Positions 25,708 through 34,376 of a stretch of DNA of 37,599 nucleotides are shown here, in pieces. Location of the stretch: the NCBI RefSeq assembly GCF_004403465.1, contig NZ_SOGQ01000054.1, forward strand, positions 26,303 to 63,901, read 5' to 3'. Under the pieces are notes generated by a model. The model searched no databases. It saw only the letters and a list, made by a program, of their open reading frames with translations, and was not told where the DNA came from. The position numbers and the translations under genes were made by a program. Numbering within the stretch: the first letter of the stretch is position 1; the number at the start of each line of letters is the position of its first letter. This stretch comes from Cryobacterium sinapicolor. GTDB lineage: Bacteria; Actinomycetota; Actinomycetes; Actinomycetales; Microbacteriaceae.

Positions 25708-26535
25708 ATGACCGAACCATTGGTGATTGCTGGAGCCATCGCATCCGCGCCTGTGGTGCTCGACGCATACAAGCGCCTTTTGGGTCCGAGCCTCGACTTG
25801 ATGGGTGACGGGATCAAGAGGGGACTCCTGAATCGCCGCAGCAACATACATAGGGTTGCCGAACGTGCTGACGCCAAAACGAACACTCACGGGCCGGGCG
25901 CCGTCCCGCCCCGCGTTGCTGCCGATGTGTTCGACAAGGCCCAATGGGCAGACGATGAGTTTGTCGCGGAGTACCTCAGCGGCGTGCTCGCTTCGTCGCG
26001 GTCTGAGGACGGACGCGACGATCGCGGAATTGTCTGGACGTCGCTAGTGGGGAGATTGTCGTCAGACTCCCTTCGGCTTCACTATGCGATCTACTCCGCT
26101 TTGCGTGCCAAAGTCCTTGGAAAAGACGTTGAGGTGATGTCGCAATGGATTCAGAAATACCTCGTGCTGAACTACTACGACCTTCTGCCCGGCCTGGAGT
26201 TCGGCTTCGGTCAGGTCGGCATACGCCGCCTGCTCGACGCTGCCTACGTACTCGAGCGCGAGGGCCTCATCTCCGGGATGACACACGGAAGCGCCGAACA
26301 CTTCACTGGGCAGCCCTTCGGGATGTACTCGCTTCCGAACTTTGGCGACATATTCATGACCGCGACCACCATCGAGGGCTGCAACCTCTTCCTATACGGG
26401 CACGGGTATGGCGACACCTGGGCGAGTGCGATTGCTGACGAGGAGCGCGATTTCCCCATTTGGCCGGACATCGCGCCCTCACTTGGTTCGATTCCAGCAG
26501 TCTGGCTGGATGAGCTACCTACGAGGTCGAGCTAG
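25708..26535 (+). CDS. hypothetical protein, accessory region
   Basis: A 275-residue soluble protein that I do not recognise with certainty. After an N-terminal LVIAGAIASAPVVLDAYKRL it has DGIKRGLLNRRSNIHRVAER, PPRVAADVFDKAQWADDEFV, EYLSGVLASSRSEDGRDDRG and LVGRLSSDSLRLHYAIYSALR. The order (RR-rich helix, PPRV, DDE, short-lived-looking LASS, LS) recalls DUF4393/Abi-alpha proteins linked to abortive infection, but this is only a visual resemblance. The ATG at 25708 is chosen over one at 25702 because TAAAAT (25696-25701) ends 6 nt before it. Its 3' end overlaps the next, convergent gene by 17 bp. Confidence 0.75.
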   Translation: MTEPLVIAGAIASAPVVLDAYKRLLGPSLDLMGDGIKRGLLNRRSNIHRVAERADAKTNTHGPGAVPPRVAADVFDKAQWADDEFVAEYLSGVLASSRSEDGRDDRGIVWTSLVGRLSSDSLRLHYAIYSALRAKVLGKDVEVMSQWIQKYLVLNYYDLLPGLEFGFGQVGIRRLLDAAYVLEREGLISGMTHGSAEHFTGQPFGMYSLPNFGDIFMTATTIEGCNLFLYGHGYGDTWASAIADEERDFPIWPDIAPSLGSIPAVWLDELPTRSS

Positions 26536-27307
26536 GCAGACGAGCTTCAGTTGAGGACACCCCAAAAAAGGCATTGACGAACGACATCGCGACTGATTCG
26601 GCTGTCTGATTCTCGATGAGAAGTCGGTGCGCGAGTGTTACTACGAAAAGAGTCACCAGGCGGTGGGCCTCCAAGTCAGAATCACTGACCGGGGGAGCTC
26701 CCTCTCCTAGCGTGTTGTTACTAGCCGGTGCGTATGCACCGGCTAGATACCCTGAGGCGTGCGCATACGAGGACTCCTCGCGCCATGCTCGAAAGAGGCC
26801 TGCGTTCTTCACGTCTGTGGAGTGGGCTGCCGCGGCAATTTTCCGTGCCTGGTCTTTGATGCGACCGTTCTTGGTCTCATCCAAAACAAACGCGTTCATG
26901 TCAGTCAGGTCAACAGCGCTGTCCCAGCCCATGACCCGCATATGTTCGAGAGTTTTCACGGTCTGCTCGCGTTCGTGTTCGAGCATTGCGTCCACTGCCC
27001 CCGCGCGGTCCTCCGGTGCTAGGTCGTGAAGCCAATGCAATCGGAGCGCTATCTCCGCAAACATTCGTCGGTTGGGAGCGGCTGCCGGAGCCATGTTCGC
27101 TGCTGTCAGCGTGGCGATGACTCTGCTCTGCTCGAAGGACGCACGTAGCCACCCGACTATGAACTGGTTGGTTCGGCTGAGTGGCACTCCGGAAGGGTCG
27201 ACGGCAAGCACCCGGTCCGCCGATTCGTTCGCGAACCTCGCATTCACGAGATATGCGGGACGTTGCCGCTCTGCGCGTCGTGCTTCCTTCGATTTTTTTC
27301 CACTCAC
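26519..27307 (-). CDS. hypothetical protein (DUF5677-like features)
   Basis: A 262-residue, mainly helical protein. A basic start (SGKKSKEARRAERQRP) is followed by long helices with NRRMFAEIALRLHWLHDL and MLEHEREQTVKTLEHMRVMG, and then FRAWREESSYAHASGYLAGA. The latter S-x-Y-x-H-x-S pattern after helical repeats resembles DUF5677-type proteins, a family of unknown function often in accessory regions; I am not certain. The GTG at 27307 has TAAATT 7 nt upstream on the minus strand. It is convergent with, and overlaps, the gene at 25708. Confidence 0.72.
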   Translation of the reverse strand: MSGKKSKEARRAERQRPAYLVNARFANESADRVLAVDPSGVPLSRTNQFIVGWLRASFEQSRVIATLTAANMAPAAAPNRRMFAEIALRLHWLHDLAPEDRAGAVDAMLEHEREQTVKTLEHMRVMGWDSAVDLTDMNAFVLDETKNGRIKDQARKIAAAAHSTDVKNAGLFRAWREESSYAHASGYLAGAYAPASNNTLGEGAPPVSDSDLEAHRLVTLFVVTLAHRLLIENQTAESVAMSFVNAFFGVSSTEARLPSSTS

Positions 27308-27314
27308 ACCTGCA

Positions 27315-27320
27315 AATTTA
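27315..27320 (-). promoter_or_regulatory. -10 box of leaderless DUF5677-like gene
   Basis: TAAATT on the minus strand, 7 nt before the GTG at 27307. Confidence 0.45.
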
Positions 27321-27472
27321 GCCGTATGTCAGGTGCCCAAGATGAGCCATGCTTCTCGTTCTCCAAGCGGAGAGGGCGACAAATTCGGGCAGTAACGATG
27401 CACCAAACGCCCGGAGAAGCGGGATCGCGTTCGCGGTCCTCGCGGCGACGCCTGTTCTACCGCACTGAGCCG

Positions 27473-28480
27473 CTATTCGCGCCCGTTCGTCCGCGACTCC
27501 TCCAGTTCGGCGCGCAGCAGTGCGATTTGCTGCTCGTAAGCGGCCCGGAGGTCGGTGACGCGCTGCTCCGCGTAGGTACGCTCCCTCGCGGTCTCGGCCG
27601 TGGCGCTTTCACGTTCGCTTACTGCCGTGGCCAGCTGTCCAGTGAGCACGAGCGCTTCCGCCCGTGCGCTCTCGCGCTCGACCCGGACCTGGTCAAGCTG
27701 GCCGCGGGTGGTCACAGTCTCTGCCTCGGCACGCTCGGCGCGCGCCGTGGCGGCGTCCGCACGCACGGCAGCGTCCCGCGCGGCCGCCAGGGCCTCGTCC
27801 TTGGCCGCTGTGGTCGTTCTGACGGTCTCCTTGACCTCGACGAGCTGTGCCGTCGTGGCTGTGTTTTCGGCGCCCAGCGCGGCTACCCGCTCGGTCAGAT
27901 CGGCGATCTCTGCGGAGGCCCGCGCTGCGTCCTCACTCGCGATGACCAGACCCTTCTCCAAGCTGGCAGCGCGTTGTTCGAGTGCCTCGAGGGCGGCGCG
28001 GAGGTCGTCGACCTGGGCGGCGGATTCCTCAGCGGCCGCGTCGGCCTCGGCGCGATCGACTTCGGCCTCACGCATGGCGGTCTCGGCCCTGTTGGCGCGA
28101 GCGGCTGCGGACGCGACCTGCTCGGCCGCCTCAGCGGTGACATTCTCGAGCTGTGCTTCGGTCGCGTCGGGATCCGCGACAGTGCGCAACTCCGCGACGA
28201 GGCTTGCGAACTGCTGCTGAAAGAGCTCGGCCATGCCGGCGACCTGTGCATTCAGCATGCTGGCGCGCTGACGGGCGGCATCGACGGGGAACTTCTCGTC
28301 TTCAGCCGCGCTCTGGCCTTGGCCGGCCTCGGTGCGGCGTGCCCGCCATGCGGCGGCCCGGTTATGAGCTGGATCGGTGCAATAGCCGGGGGGCCGACCA
28401 ACGCCAGGCGCGGCATCCACGGGCTCGCCGCAGCCTGGGAAACGACAGGTGCGCACATCGGTGACTTCAGGGGTGCTCAT
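27473..28480 (-). CDS. coiled-coil protein with Cys/His N-terminal motif (KfrA-like plan)
   Basis: A 335-residue protein. Residues ~10-50 hold a probable metal site, C-R-F-P-G-C...GRPPGYCTDPAHNRAAAWRAR (C-x4-C-x15-C-x4-H). From about residue 80 to the end it is one long Ala/Glu-rich coiled coil (for example AAEQVASAAARANRAETAMR and many AEAE/ARADA heptads). The plan, a small DNA- or metal-binding head on a long coiled coil, is like plasmid KfrA proteins and similar actinobacterial accessory proteins; homology to KfrA is not claimed. TACGTT (28493-28488) lies 7 nt before the ATG. The open frame continues upstream to 29788 but that part runs under the SRAP gene. Confidence 0.75.
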   Translation of the reverse strand: MSTPEVTDVRTCRFPGCGEPVDAAPGVGRPPGYCTDPAHNRAAAWRARRTEAGQGQSAAEDEKFPVDAARQRASMLNAQVAGMAELFQQQFASLVAELRTVADPDATEAQLENVTAEAAEQVASAAARANRAETAMREAEVDRAEADAAAEESAAQVDDLRAALEALEQRAASLEKGLVIASEDAARASAEIADLTERVAALGAENTATTAQLVEVKETVRTTTAAKDEALAAARDAAVRADAATARAERAEAETVTTRGQLDQVRVERESARAEALVLTGQLATAVSERESATAETARERTYAEQRVTDLRAAYEQQIALLRAELEESRTNGRE

Positions 28481-28484
28481 ACCC

Positions 28485-28540
28485 AATAACGTATCGCTAA
28501 TAACGCAATACGTAAACGATATACGTAAAGTAGATAACGA
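28485..28540. promoter_or_regulatory. AT-rich operator-like repeats upstream of the coiled-coil gene
   Basis: An AT-rich island in GC-rich DNA with two exact direct repeats: AATAACG at 28485-28491 and 28499-28505, and ATACGTAAA at 28508-28516 and 28521-28529. A further ATAACG is at 28534-28539. The coiled-coil gene's -10 box (TACGTT) lies inside the first repeat region, so a bound protein would cover the promoter. Confidence 0.6.
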
Positions 28541-28645
28541 AATTGGAGTCCCGTCACGCTGGGCGCGGACGCGGTGGCGGCCGCGTGCAGTGTCCTGCTG
28601 GCGGATCTCGAGGCCAACCACCTGTGCGCGCGTAGTGTGTCGGAC

Positions 28646-28764
28646 ATGGACGACGACCTGGGTGTGCCGAACTGCGAACGCTGCTTGGTGCCCTGGCGAT
28701 CGAGGGTACCGATGAAGGCCCGTTCTGGTGCTGCTCCGAGTGCCGTATCGTTCGGCTGGCTTGA
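28646..28764 (+). pseudogene. zinc-ribbon micro-protein gene with a frameshift
   Basis: From the ATG at 28646 the frame reads MDDDLGVPNCERCLVP with a C-x2-C knuckle. One base short at the CCC run (28691-28693), the next frame continues LAIEGTDEGPFWCCSECRIV and ends RLA-stop at 28762-28764, supplying the second C-x2-C knuckle. Joined, this is a complete ~39-residue zinc ribbon; unjoined, neither half makes sense. TAGTGT lies 7 nt before the ATG. Either the gene is broken by a one-base deletion or the C run is a sequencing or assembly error. It lies 76 bp before the SRAP gene in the same direction. Confidence 0.6.
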
Positions 28765-28827
28765 CGTCCCCATCAGTGATGCTGCTCACAAGGTGACGGA
28801 CCATTGCTGACGAGGCTGCGGGAGAGC

Positions 28828-28833
28828 TAGCTT
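28828..28833 (+). promoter_or_regulatory. -10 box of leaderless SRAP gene
   Basis: TAGCTT, 7 nt before the ATG at 28841. A leaderless start suits this protein because Cys2 must become the N-terminal residue. Confidence 0.45.
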
Positions 28834-28840
28834 CACCTGC

Positions 28841-29542
28841 ATGTGCGGCAGATACGTGGTTCCCAATACGACGGACGAGCTGCTGAGCCTGTTCGACGCT
28901 TCCCACGCCAACGCGGCTGACTGGCAGCCCTCGTACAGTGTTGCCCCCACGGACCCGGCACCTATCGTGCGCGAATGGATCCACGACGAAACACTGAACC
29001 GGGACGTGGACCTGGCATCGTGGGGATTGAAGCCAGGTTGGGCGAAGCCGGGTGGCCCGGCGCCCATCAACGCGCGCCTGGAATCGGTGGCCAGTAACGG
29101 CATGTTCCGCAGCGCGTTTGCCAGTCAACGGTGCCTGGTGCCCATGGCCGGCTACTACGAGTGGCAGCGGATGGACGACGGGAAACAGCCCTACTTCATC
29201 CACAGTGACGGCGATGTGCTGGCCGCGGCCGGCCTGTACGCGGCTCGCCAGGAGGACGACGTGTGGAAGATCTCGTTCACGATCATCACGCGCGCAGCAC
29301 GGGACGCGTCCGGTGCGATCCACGATCGTATGCCCGTGTTCTTGACCCCGGACGTGTGGGGCCAATGGCTGAGCCCGGAGAAGATCAGCGACACGGAGGA
29401 AGCCCTGTCGATGCTTGACCGCAGCTCCGTCGCTGTTGCCAAGACCGTGACGGCGCACCCTGTAGCCCGGAAGGTCAACAACGTCCGCACTCTCGACAGC
29501 GAGGACGAACGACTGATCGAAAAGATCACACTCGCTTTGTAA
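28841..29542 (+). CDS. SRAP domain protein (SOS response-associated peptidase, YedK/HMCES family)
   Basis: A 233-residue SRAP protein. Cys2 is the catalytic residue that, after Met removal, forms a thiazolidine link with abasic sites in single-stranded DNA. Other family active-site residues are visible: N77 and R79 in INARLE, E107 in GYYEW and H161 in HDRMP. These are the residues known from YedK, so the protein should be active. It protects abasic sites during replication. Located between the zinc-ribbon micro-gene and the CRISPR operon; SRAP genes are frequent in accessory DNA but no fixed partner is known to me. Confidence 0.93.
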   Translation: MCGRYVVPNTTDELLSLFDASHANAADWQPSYSVAPTDPAPIVREWIHDETLNRDVDLASWGLKPGWAKPGGPAPINARLESVASNGMFRSAFASQRCLVPMAGYYEWQRMDDGKQPYFIHSDGDVLAAAGLYAARQEDDVWKISFTIITRAARDASGAIHDRMPVFLTPDVWGQWLSPEKISDTEEALSMLDRSSVAVAKTVTAHPVARKVNNVRTLDSEDERLIEKITLAL

Positions 29543-29914
29543 GTAGCGAGCTGTCGTCCAAGGCACCCGGCTAACAGCTGCGAGCATCGCGAGAGGGCTG
29601 AGTTCAAGTAATTTCGCCGCCGCGCCGCGGGACTCCGGATAGACGGTCCCGAGGACAGCCACCGGGGACTTCACCGCGCCCAGAACAGCTGCTGATCTGG
29701 GCCTGGCTCTGAATGTCGGTGCTCCTCGGTAGGCTCGGATGTAAGTAATCCGGGGGGATCTTGGGTGGAGGAGTGCCGACGATGACACGTTTTCTTACTA
29801 TTGGCGGGATGGCGTGAACCCGTCGTGCGCGGCCGGTGCTGATCGTCAGACCCGTCGTCGAACCCCGGTGCGTTTTCGTTGTGTTCCGACGACATTCTCG
29901 TTGCGCGGTCGCTC
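29543..29914. other. intergenic region upstream of cas3
   Basis: About 370 bp with no convincing gene. GCCCAGA (29678-29684) and TCTGGGC (29696-29702) form a 7-bp stem. TACTAT at 29796-29801 is the best -10-like box ahead of cas3 but has no clear -35 and lies ~113 nt before the preferred cas3 start. No CRISPR repeat is seen here. Confidence 0.5.
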
Positions 29915-32683
29915 ATGACTGGCGACGCTGTCCTCGTGACCGTTCCCGTCCAGCGTGCGGATTGCGTTGTTGGCGGGAAGAGCGCGGACCCGGGGCTGTG
30001 GGGAAAACTCGATGGCGGCGGGGGCCGGTATCCGCTTCTCTGTCACCTGTTGGACACGTCGGCGGCCGCCTTCGTGCTCTGGGACACATGGTTGCGCCCA
30101 GGTCTGCGTCAGCTCATCACCGCTGCCGTAGCCCCGGGCGATGAGGCATCCGCACGTGCGATTTTCGCGGCAGTCGCTGGCCTCCACGACGCGGGTAAAG
30201 CCAACAAGATCTTTCAGGGCCAGCTCTATGCCCAACACCGGACCGCGCCAGTCGACAAGATCGTCGCCGAACTCGCCCGCGCTGGATTCGATGTCACGAC
30301 TCCACCCAGCGCAGTTCCCGGTCAAAGCGTCCCACCGGTCTATCAGACAGTCCTGCGGCGCCATGAAGCCGTCAGCCTCTTTCTGCGAACGGGAATCTGG
30401 CCTCGAGGGTCCGATCCAGTCGTCAACGTCTGGACGTCCGTAGTTGTGGGCGGTCATCACGGCCGATTCCACCCGCGATTCGATTCCGAAACGAGGGCCG
30501 CGGACTGTCTAACGGTCAACGGCTTTCTCGCCGGCCTCACCGAGGCCGCGTGGGGAACACAGCAGCAGGCCCACGAGACCGCCGTGCTGGCGGCGTGCGG
30601 CGTCACCCGCGTACAGCTTGAAACGCCGCTTTACGGCGAAAAGACCACGACAGCGATCTTGCTCCTGACGGGCATGGTCACGCTCGCCGACTGGCTCGCC
30701 TCCAGCACTGAGTCAGTAGCCCACGGCCACAGCCTCACGATTGACCCCGCCGCTGACCCCGCCGCATGGACGAACGCCCGGCGTACCGAATACTTCGAGC
30801 GCTCCGTCCCGCAGACCCTGGGCCTCTACCAAGATCTCGCAGACCCGCTCAACGCGATCATGGGCGACTTCGCTGATTCTCCGTCGCCGTTGCAGGCCAT
30901 CGCGCCGACGATCGGCCGCGGACTCTGGATCGCGACCGAGACCACCGGCTCAGGGAAGACAGAAGCGGCCATGCTGCGGCACACCGCGATACCAGGCGAA
31001 GGAATCCTGTTCGCCCTGCCAACCAGGGCAACGACCGACGCCATGTTCGAGCGCATCGCCGGCTATTACTCATCGTCGACCAACGCTGCGGCGCTGCTTC
31101 ACGCGCACCGCAGCCTGAACAGCTTCTACACGAATGCAGCTCAGTCCGGAGAGGGGCTCCACTCAACACAGTGGTTGGCGGATGCCCGCAACGCCCTCTT
31201 CGCGCCCGTCAGCGTAGGCACCTGCGACCAAGTACTGCTGGGCGCCCTGCGGCAGAAGAACACCCCGGTGCGACTGCTCGCCCTCGCTAACCGGCACATC
31301 GTCATCGACGAGGTACACAGCTTTGACCACTACCAGGCCGTTCTGTTGGAAGAGCTTCTGGCGTGGTGGGGTGAAACCGACACACGCGTCACCCTGCTCT
31401 CAGCATCGCTGCCGACCGCGGTGGCGCTACGATACGCGCAATCCTATGGCGGCCCTGGCGTCACTGTCACGCCTCAGTACCCTGGGCACATCAATGTCAC
31501 CGCGTCGGGAGCCACAAGCGCGCCCGTCACGTCGCAGCGCAGCTACTCGCTGCGGGTGCGCCTGCACGAGGCCCCGGCGGCTGCACTGGTCGACGTCCAT
31601 CTGGAGCGGGCCCTGGCGTATCGGCGGCAGTCTTCGGATACGCGCATCGCCATCGTGGTCAACCAGGTGCAGCGCGCCATCGACATCGCTCGGCGACTCG
31701 CTGAGGCCGGTGAGCGCGTCATTGTGCTGCACTCGCGCATGGCTGCCGGACATCGTGCCGCTGTGACCCGTGAGCTGCACGAGGTGGCCGGCAAGACCAG
31801 CGGGCAGCGCGGTGTGATCGTCGTGGGCACCCAGATCATCGAGTCGTCGCTCGACTTGGACTTCGATCACATGCTGACGGATCTCGCCCCGGCCCCCGCT
31901 CTCATCCAGCGCGCCGGCCGGCTCTGGCGCTCGACCGCTGTTGTTGACGGGGTGTGGGCTGCGCACCGCTTTCCGCGCCCGACGGTCGTACCGACCCTCG
32001 ACGTGATCATCCCGACCAACCGTTCCGGCTCGCTTGACGCGGGCGCATCGCTTCCCTACCTGCCAGGTGAGCTTCGCCGCACTATGGAGACCCTGCGCCA
32101 CGACGCTTACGACTCTCGGGTCATCGCCATCCCGGCCGACGTGCAGCAGCTCGTCGACGCGGCTGCGTTTGATCCCCGCAATGCCGACCTCACAGACGCC
32201 AGCGACGAACTGGAGCTCATCGACGCCGCGCGCAAGCTGCAGGACGCTGAACGCGTCGTGGTCCCCTTTCACCATGACCATGCTGACGAGACACTCCTCA
32301 GCCGCGAGACGACGCATCGCGAACTCTCCGCCATCACCGAGCCGAAGGAGCTGGCCGAGTACAGCACGCGTCACATCGAGCGCCCCACCGTTGACTGCTT
32401 CATCGTGGCACCCGAGGGCTCGTCGAAGTGGGTCTGGCGGGCATCCGTCGAAGCCGCCCTGCACTCGCGCAACCCCCACGTCGTGCGGGCCGTGCTGGCC
32501 CTGACCTTTCCGGTGGCCTCAAGCAGCATCTCACCGAAAAAGGGCATCGAGAAGATCCCCGGATTTGATCTCGACGACGAGCTGGGCATGCGCAAGCGCG
32601 GGCCCATGCAGCGGCAGCTGGTGCCGGTAAGGCTCGTCGATGGCGCTGTCTACGACGATCTTCTCGGCGTGCGCTTCCGATGA
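29915..32683 (+). CDS. cas3: CRISPR-associated helicase-nuclease Cas3, type I-E
   Basis: A 922-residue fusion of HD nuclease and superfamily 2 helicase that degrades DNA marked by Cascade. HD domain: YPLLCHLLDT, H91-D92 in GLHDAGK, and VVGGHHGRFH. Helicase: Walker A GSGKT at 345-349, DEVH at 465-468, LSASLP (motif III), ESSLDLDFDHMLTD and QRAGRLWR with its arginines near 666-672 (motif VI). All key residues seem intact. I chose the ATG at 29915; a TTG 12 codons upstream (29879) is the alternative. Neither has a Shine-Dalgarno site. It overlaps cse1 by 4 bp (ATGA). Confidence 0.93.
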   Translation: MTGDAVLVTVPVQRADCVVGGKSADPGLWGKLDGGGGRYPLLCHLLDTSAAAFVLWDTWLRPGLRQLITAAVAPGDEASARAIFAAVAGLHDAGKANKIFQGQLYAQHRTAPVDKIVAELARAGFDVTTPPSAVPGQSVPPVYQTVLRRHEAVSLFLRTGIWPRGSDPVVNVWTSVVVGGHHGRFHPRFDSETRAADCLTVNGFLAGLTEAAWGTQQQAHETAVLAACGVTRVQLETPLYGEKTTTAILLLTGMVTLADWLASSTESVAHGHSLTIDPAADPAAWTNARRTEYFERSVPQTLGLYQDLADPLNAIMGDFADSPSPLQAIAPTIGRGLWIATETTGSGKTEAAMLRHTAIPGEGILFALPTRATTDAMFERIAGYYSSSTNAAALLHAHRSLNSFYTNAAQSGEGLHSTQWLADARNALFAPVSVGTCDQVLLGALRQKNTPVRLLALANRHIVIDEVHSFDHYQAVLLEELLAWWGETDTRVTLLSASLPTAVALRYAQSYGGPGVTVTPQYPGHINVTASGATSAPVTSQRSYSLRVRLHEAPAAALVDVHLERALAYRRQSSDTRIAIVVNQVQRAIDIARRLAEAGERVIVLHSRMAAGHRAAVTRELHEVAGKTSGQRGVIVVGTQIIESSLDLDFDHMLTDLAPAPALIQRAGRLWRSTAVVDGVWAAHRFPRPTVVPTLDVIIPTNRSGSLDAGASLPYLPGELRRTMETLRHDAYDSRVIAIPADVQQLVDAAAFDPRNADLTDASDELELIDAARKLQDAERVVVPFHHDHADETLLSRETTHRELSAITEPKELAEYSTRHIERPTVDCFIVAPEGSSKWVWRASVEAALHSRNPHVVRAVLALTFPVASSSISPKKGIEKIPGFDLDDELGMRKRGPMQRQLVPVRLVDGAVYDDLLGVRFR

Positions 32684-34374
32684 CCACTACGACTTCCTCA
32701 GAGATGAATCACGAAACATTCAGCGATCGGAGCAAGACGATTACACAACAGGGAAACATCCGAGAACTGGCCTGGCTGCCCGTGATCGACGCATCGGGCC
32801 GGCGGCTGGTCGGACTCGACGAGCTGTTCAGCACGGCGCACCTGATCGAGCGAATCGACGTCCGCGCTCCCATCGAGAAAGCGGGCGTGCTGAGGTTCCT
32901 CACTACGGTCACGGCGCTGATCGTTCGAGCCCAGGGCGTCACGAAGAGAAGCGCCGGAGCCGTGGTAACCGACGGTTTCGCCCCGGCGGCTATCAAGCAG
33001 GCCCTCGACGCCATCGACGATCGCCTGTGGCTGATCCACGCGACGACGCCGTTCATGCAGGAGGGCCGCTATGCCGCTGCAACATCCGTCGTGAAGACGG
33101 CGGCCAGCATCCGTTCGACCTCGCCCGGAGACTCGACCAAAGCCTGGTGGGGACGGCCCGGCGACGGATTCGCCACCGGCAATGTGCTCTTCGAGGATGC
33201 TCCCGCCGTGCTGATGGGCTTCTGGTTCTACTCGCTCAACAACAACAGCGCCGTCGTCCTCGATGGAGTTCCCCTGCCCATGCAGGGTTCCGCCGCGGGC
33301 AAGGTCAAGGCCGCCGGAGTACGTCTCTGGAAGGGCGGCGAAAACCTTGCCGCGACGCTCCTGATGAACACTCCCCAGCAATGGGCCAAGGGATCTGAAC
33401 TCCCCGCCTGGGCGCAGACCTTGCAGACGTCGGGCCACCTCGATCCCTTTGTGGCCGCCACGATCACCGGCAACGCAACGCTGTTGCTGGCGGACGAAAT
33501 CGACGGCGAGATCATCTTCACCGGCGCGCATATCGGAAGCGTGCTGCGCCGAGGTATCCCCCCGACCGCGGCAGACCATGCTGCTGTGCAAGCCGCGAAG
33601 AGCCGAAACAAAGCGGCGATCACGGCCAATCGCACGCTCGCCGTCGGTGAGTTGCCGACCCCGGCGGAGACCTTGCCGGAGCTCGGAGTCGACGCCTTGA
33701 AGGCCTCGCTCATGGATGCCTGGCGGAAAGACCCGCAGATCGTTTTGCGGAAGCCTGACCCGAAAAAGAAGGGTCCCCAGAAGGACGAGGACATCCGTGC
33801 GCTCAACGACGTCCATGCGGGTACGAGTGTCTTGCACAACCTGCGGGCCTGGTACCTGCGGGCCTTCAACCCGGACGTACCGGGTCAGGCCAGCATCCTC
33901 GTGCGCGATGAGTTCACCGTCGAACTGTTCTCTATCCAGATGGACCAGAAGGGTTCCTACGGCGAACTGACCGGGGCCTCGTGGCTGTCGATGCCGCCAG
34001 GCACCGTAGGCGGATCGCCCGAGGTGCAGGCCGCACTGACGAAGTTCGCTGACTACGCCTATGAGCGAGTGCGCAGCGCGCTCTACACCGCCATCCGCGC
34101 CGTGCTGCACGACGACGGACCCGTCGGAGCCACCCATAACGACGCGCTGAGTCGGTTCAGCTTCCTGGCTGATGGGGTCGTGACCGAGGTCATCGCTGTG
34201 TCGCTTCGCGGTGAGGCGTTCACGAGCGTGCATGTGAAGTCGTGGACCAACGCCGCGATCAACGCCTTCGACGAAGCCATCGAACCCTATGCCAGCGCAC
34301 GCCGGCTGCCCGACATCGCCGCCGCCCGCCACAAGCTCATCCAAACCCTCCACAAAACCGAAAGCGAGAAGTAA
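32680..34374 (+). CDS. cse1: type I-E Cascade large subunit Cse1 (CasA/Cas8e)
   Basis: A 564-residue Cse1 protein. Typical elements: LAWLPVIDASGRRLVGLDEL near the N-terminus, the LRFLTTVTALI helix, PFMQEGRY, STKAWWGRPGDGF and AAVLHDDGPV-like C-terminal four-helix bundle (YAYERVRSALYTAIRAVLHD). Cse1 recognises the PAM and recruits Cas3. It is about 60 residues longer than E. coli CasA, with a Lys-rich insert (LRKPDPKKKGPQKDED). Its ATG overlaps the cas3 stop; cse2 starts 2 bp after its stop. Confidence 0.92.
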   Translation: MTTTTSSEMNHETFSDRSKTITQQGNIRELAWLPVIDASGRRLVGLDELFSTAHLIERIDVRAPIEKAGVLRFLTTVTALIVRAQGVTKRSAGAVVTDGFAPAAIKQALDAIDDRLWLIHATTPFMQEGRYAAATSVVKTAASIRSTSPGDSTKAWWGRPGDGFATGNVLFEDAPAVLMGFWFYSLNNNSAVVLDGVPLPMQGSAAGKVKAAGVRLWKGGENLAATLLMNTPQQWAKGSELPAWAQTLQTSGHLDPFVAATITGNATLLLADEIDGEIIFTGAHIGSVLRRGIPPTAADHAAVQAAKSRNKAAITANRTLAVGELPTPAETLPELGVDALKASLMDAWRKDPQIVLRKPDPKKKGPQKDEDIRALNDVHAGTSVLHNLRAWYLRAFNPDVPGQASILVRDEFTVELFSIQMDQKGSYGELTGASWLSMPPGTVGGSPEVQAALTKFADYAYERVRSALYTAIRAVLHDDGPVGATHNDALSRFSFLADGVVTEVIAVSLRGEAFTSVHVKSWTNAAINAFDEAIEPYASARRLPDIAAARHKLIQTLHKTESEK

Positions 34375-34376
34375 CC

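Noticed and set aside
25708..27307. Toxin-antitoxin interpretation of the two unknown genes
   Set aside because: They are convergent and both over 260 residues; toxin-antitoxin pairs are normally small and co-directional.
27473..29788. A 771-residue version of the coiled-coil protein
   Set aside because: The extra N-terminal part runs antisense to SRAP and the zinc-ribbon micro-gene. The ATG at 28480 has a -10 box 7 nt upstream and begins right before the Cys/His motif.
29796..29817. A TACTAT box followed after 7 nt by ATG GCG TGA, a two-codon leaderless upstream frame before cas3
   Set aside because: The geometry matches the leaderless pattern, but a two-codon frame arises easily by chance and no function can be argued; the box is noted only as a possible cas3 promoter element.
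29543..29914. A second CRISPR array or leader upstream of cas3
   Set aside because: No sequence resembling the CCCCGCGTAGGCGGGG core is present in this stretch.
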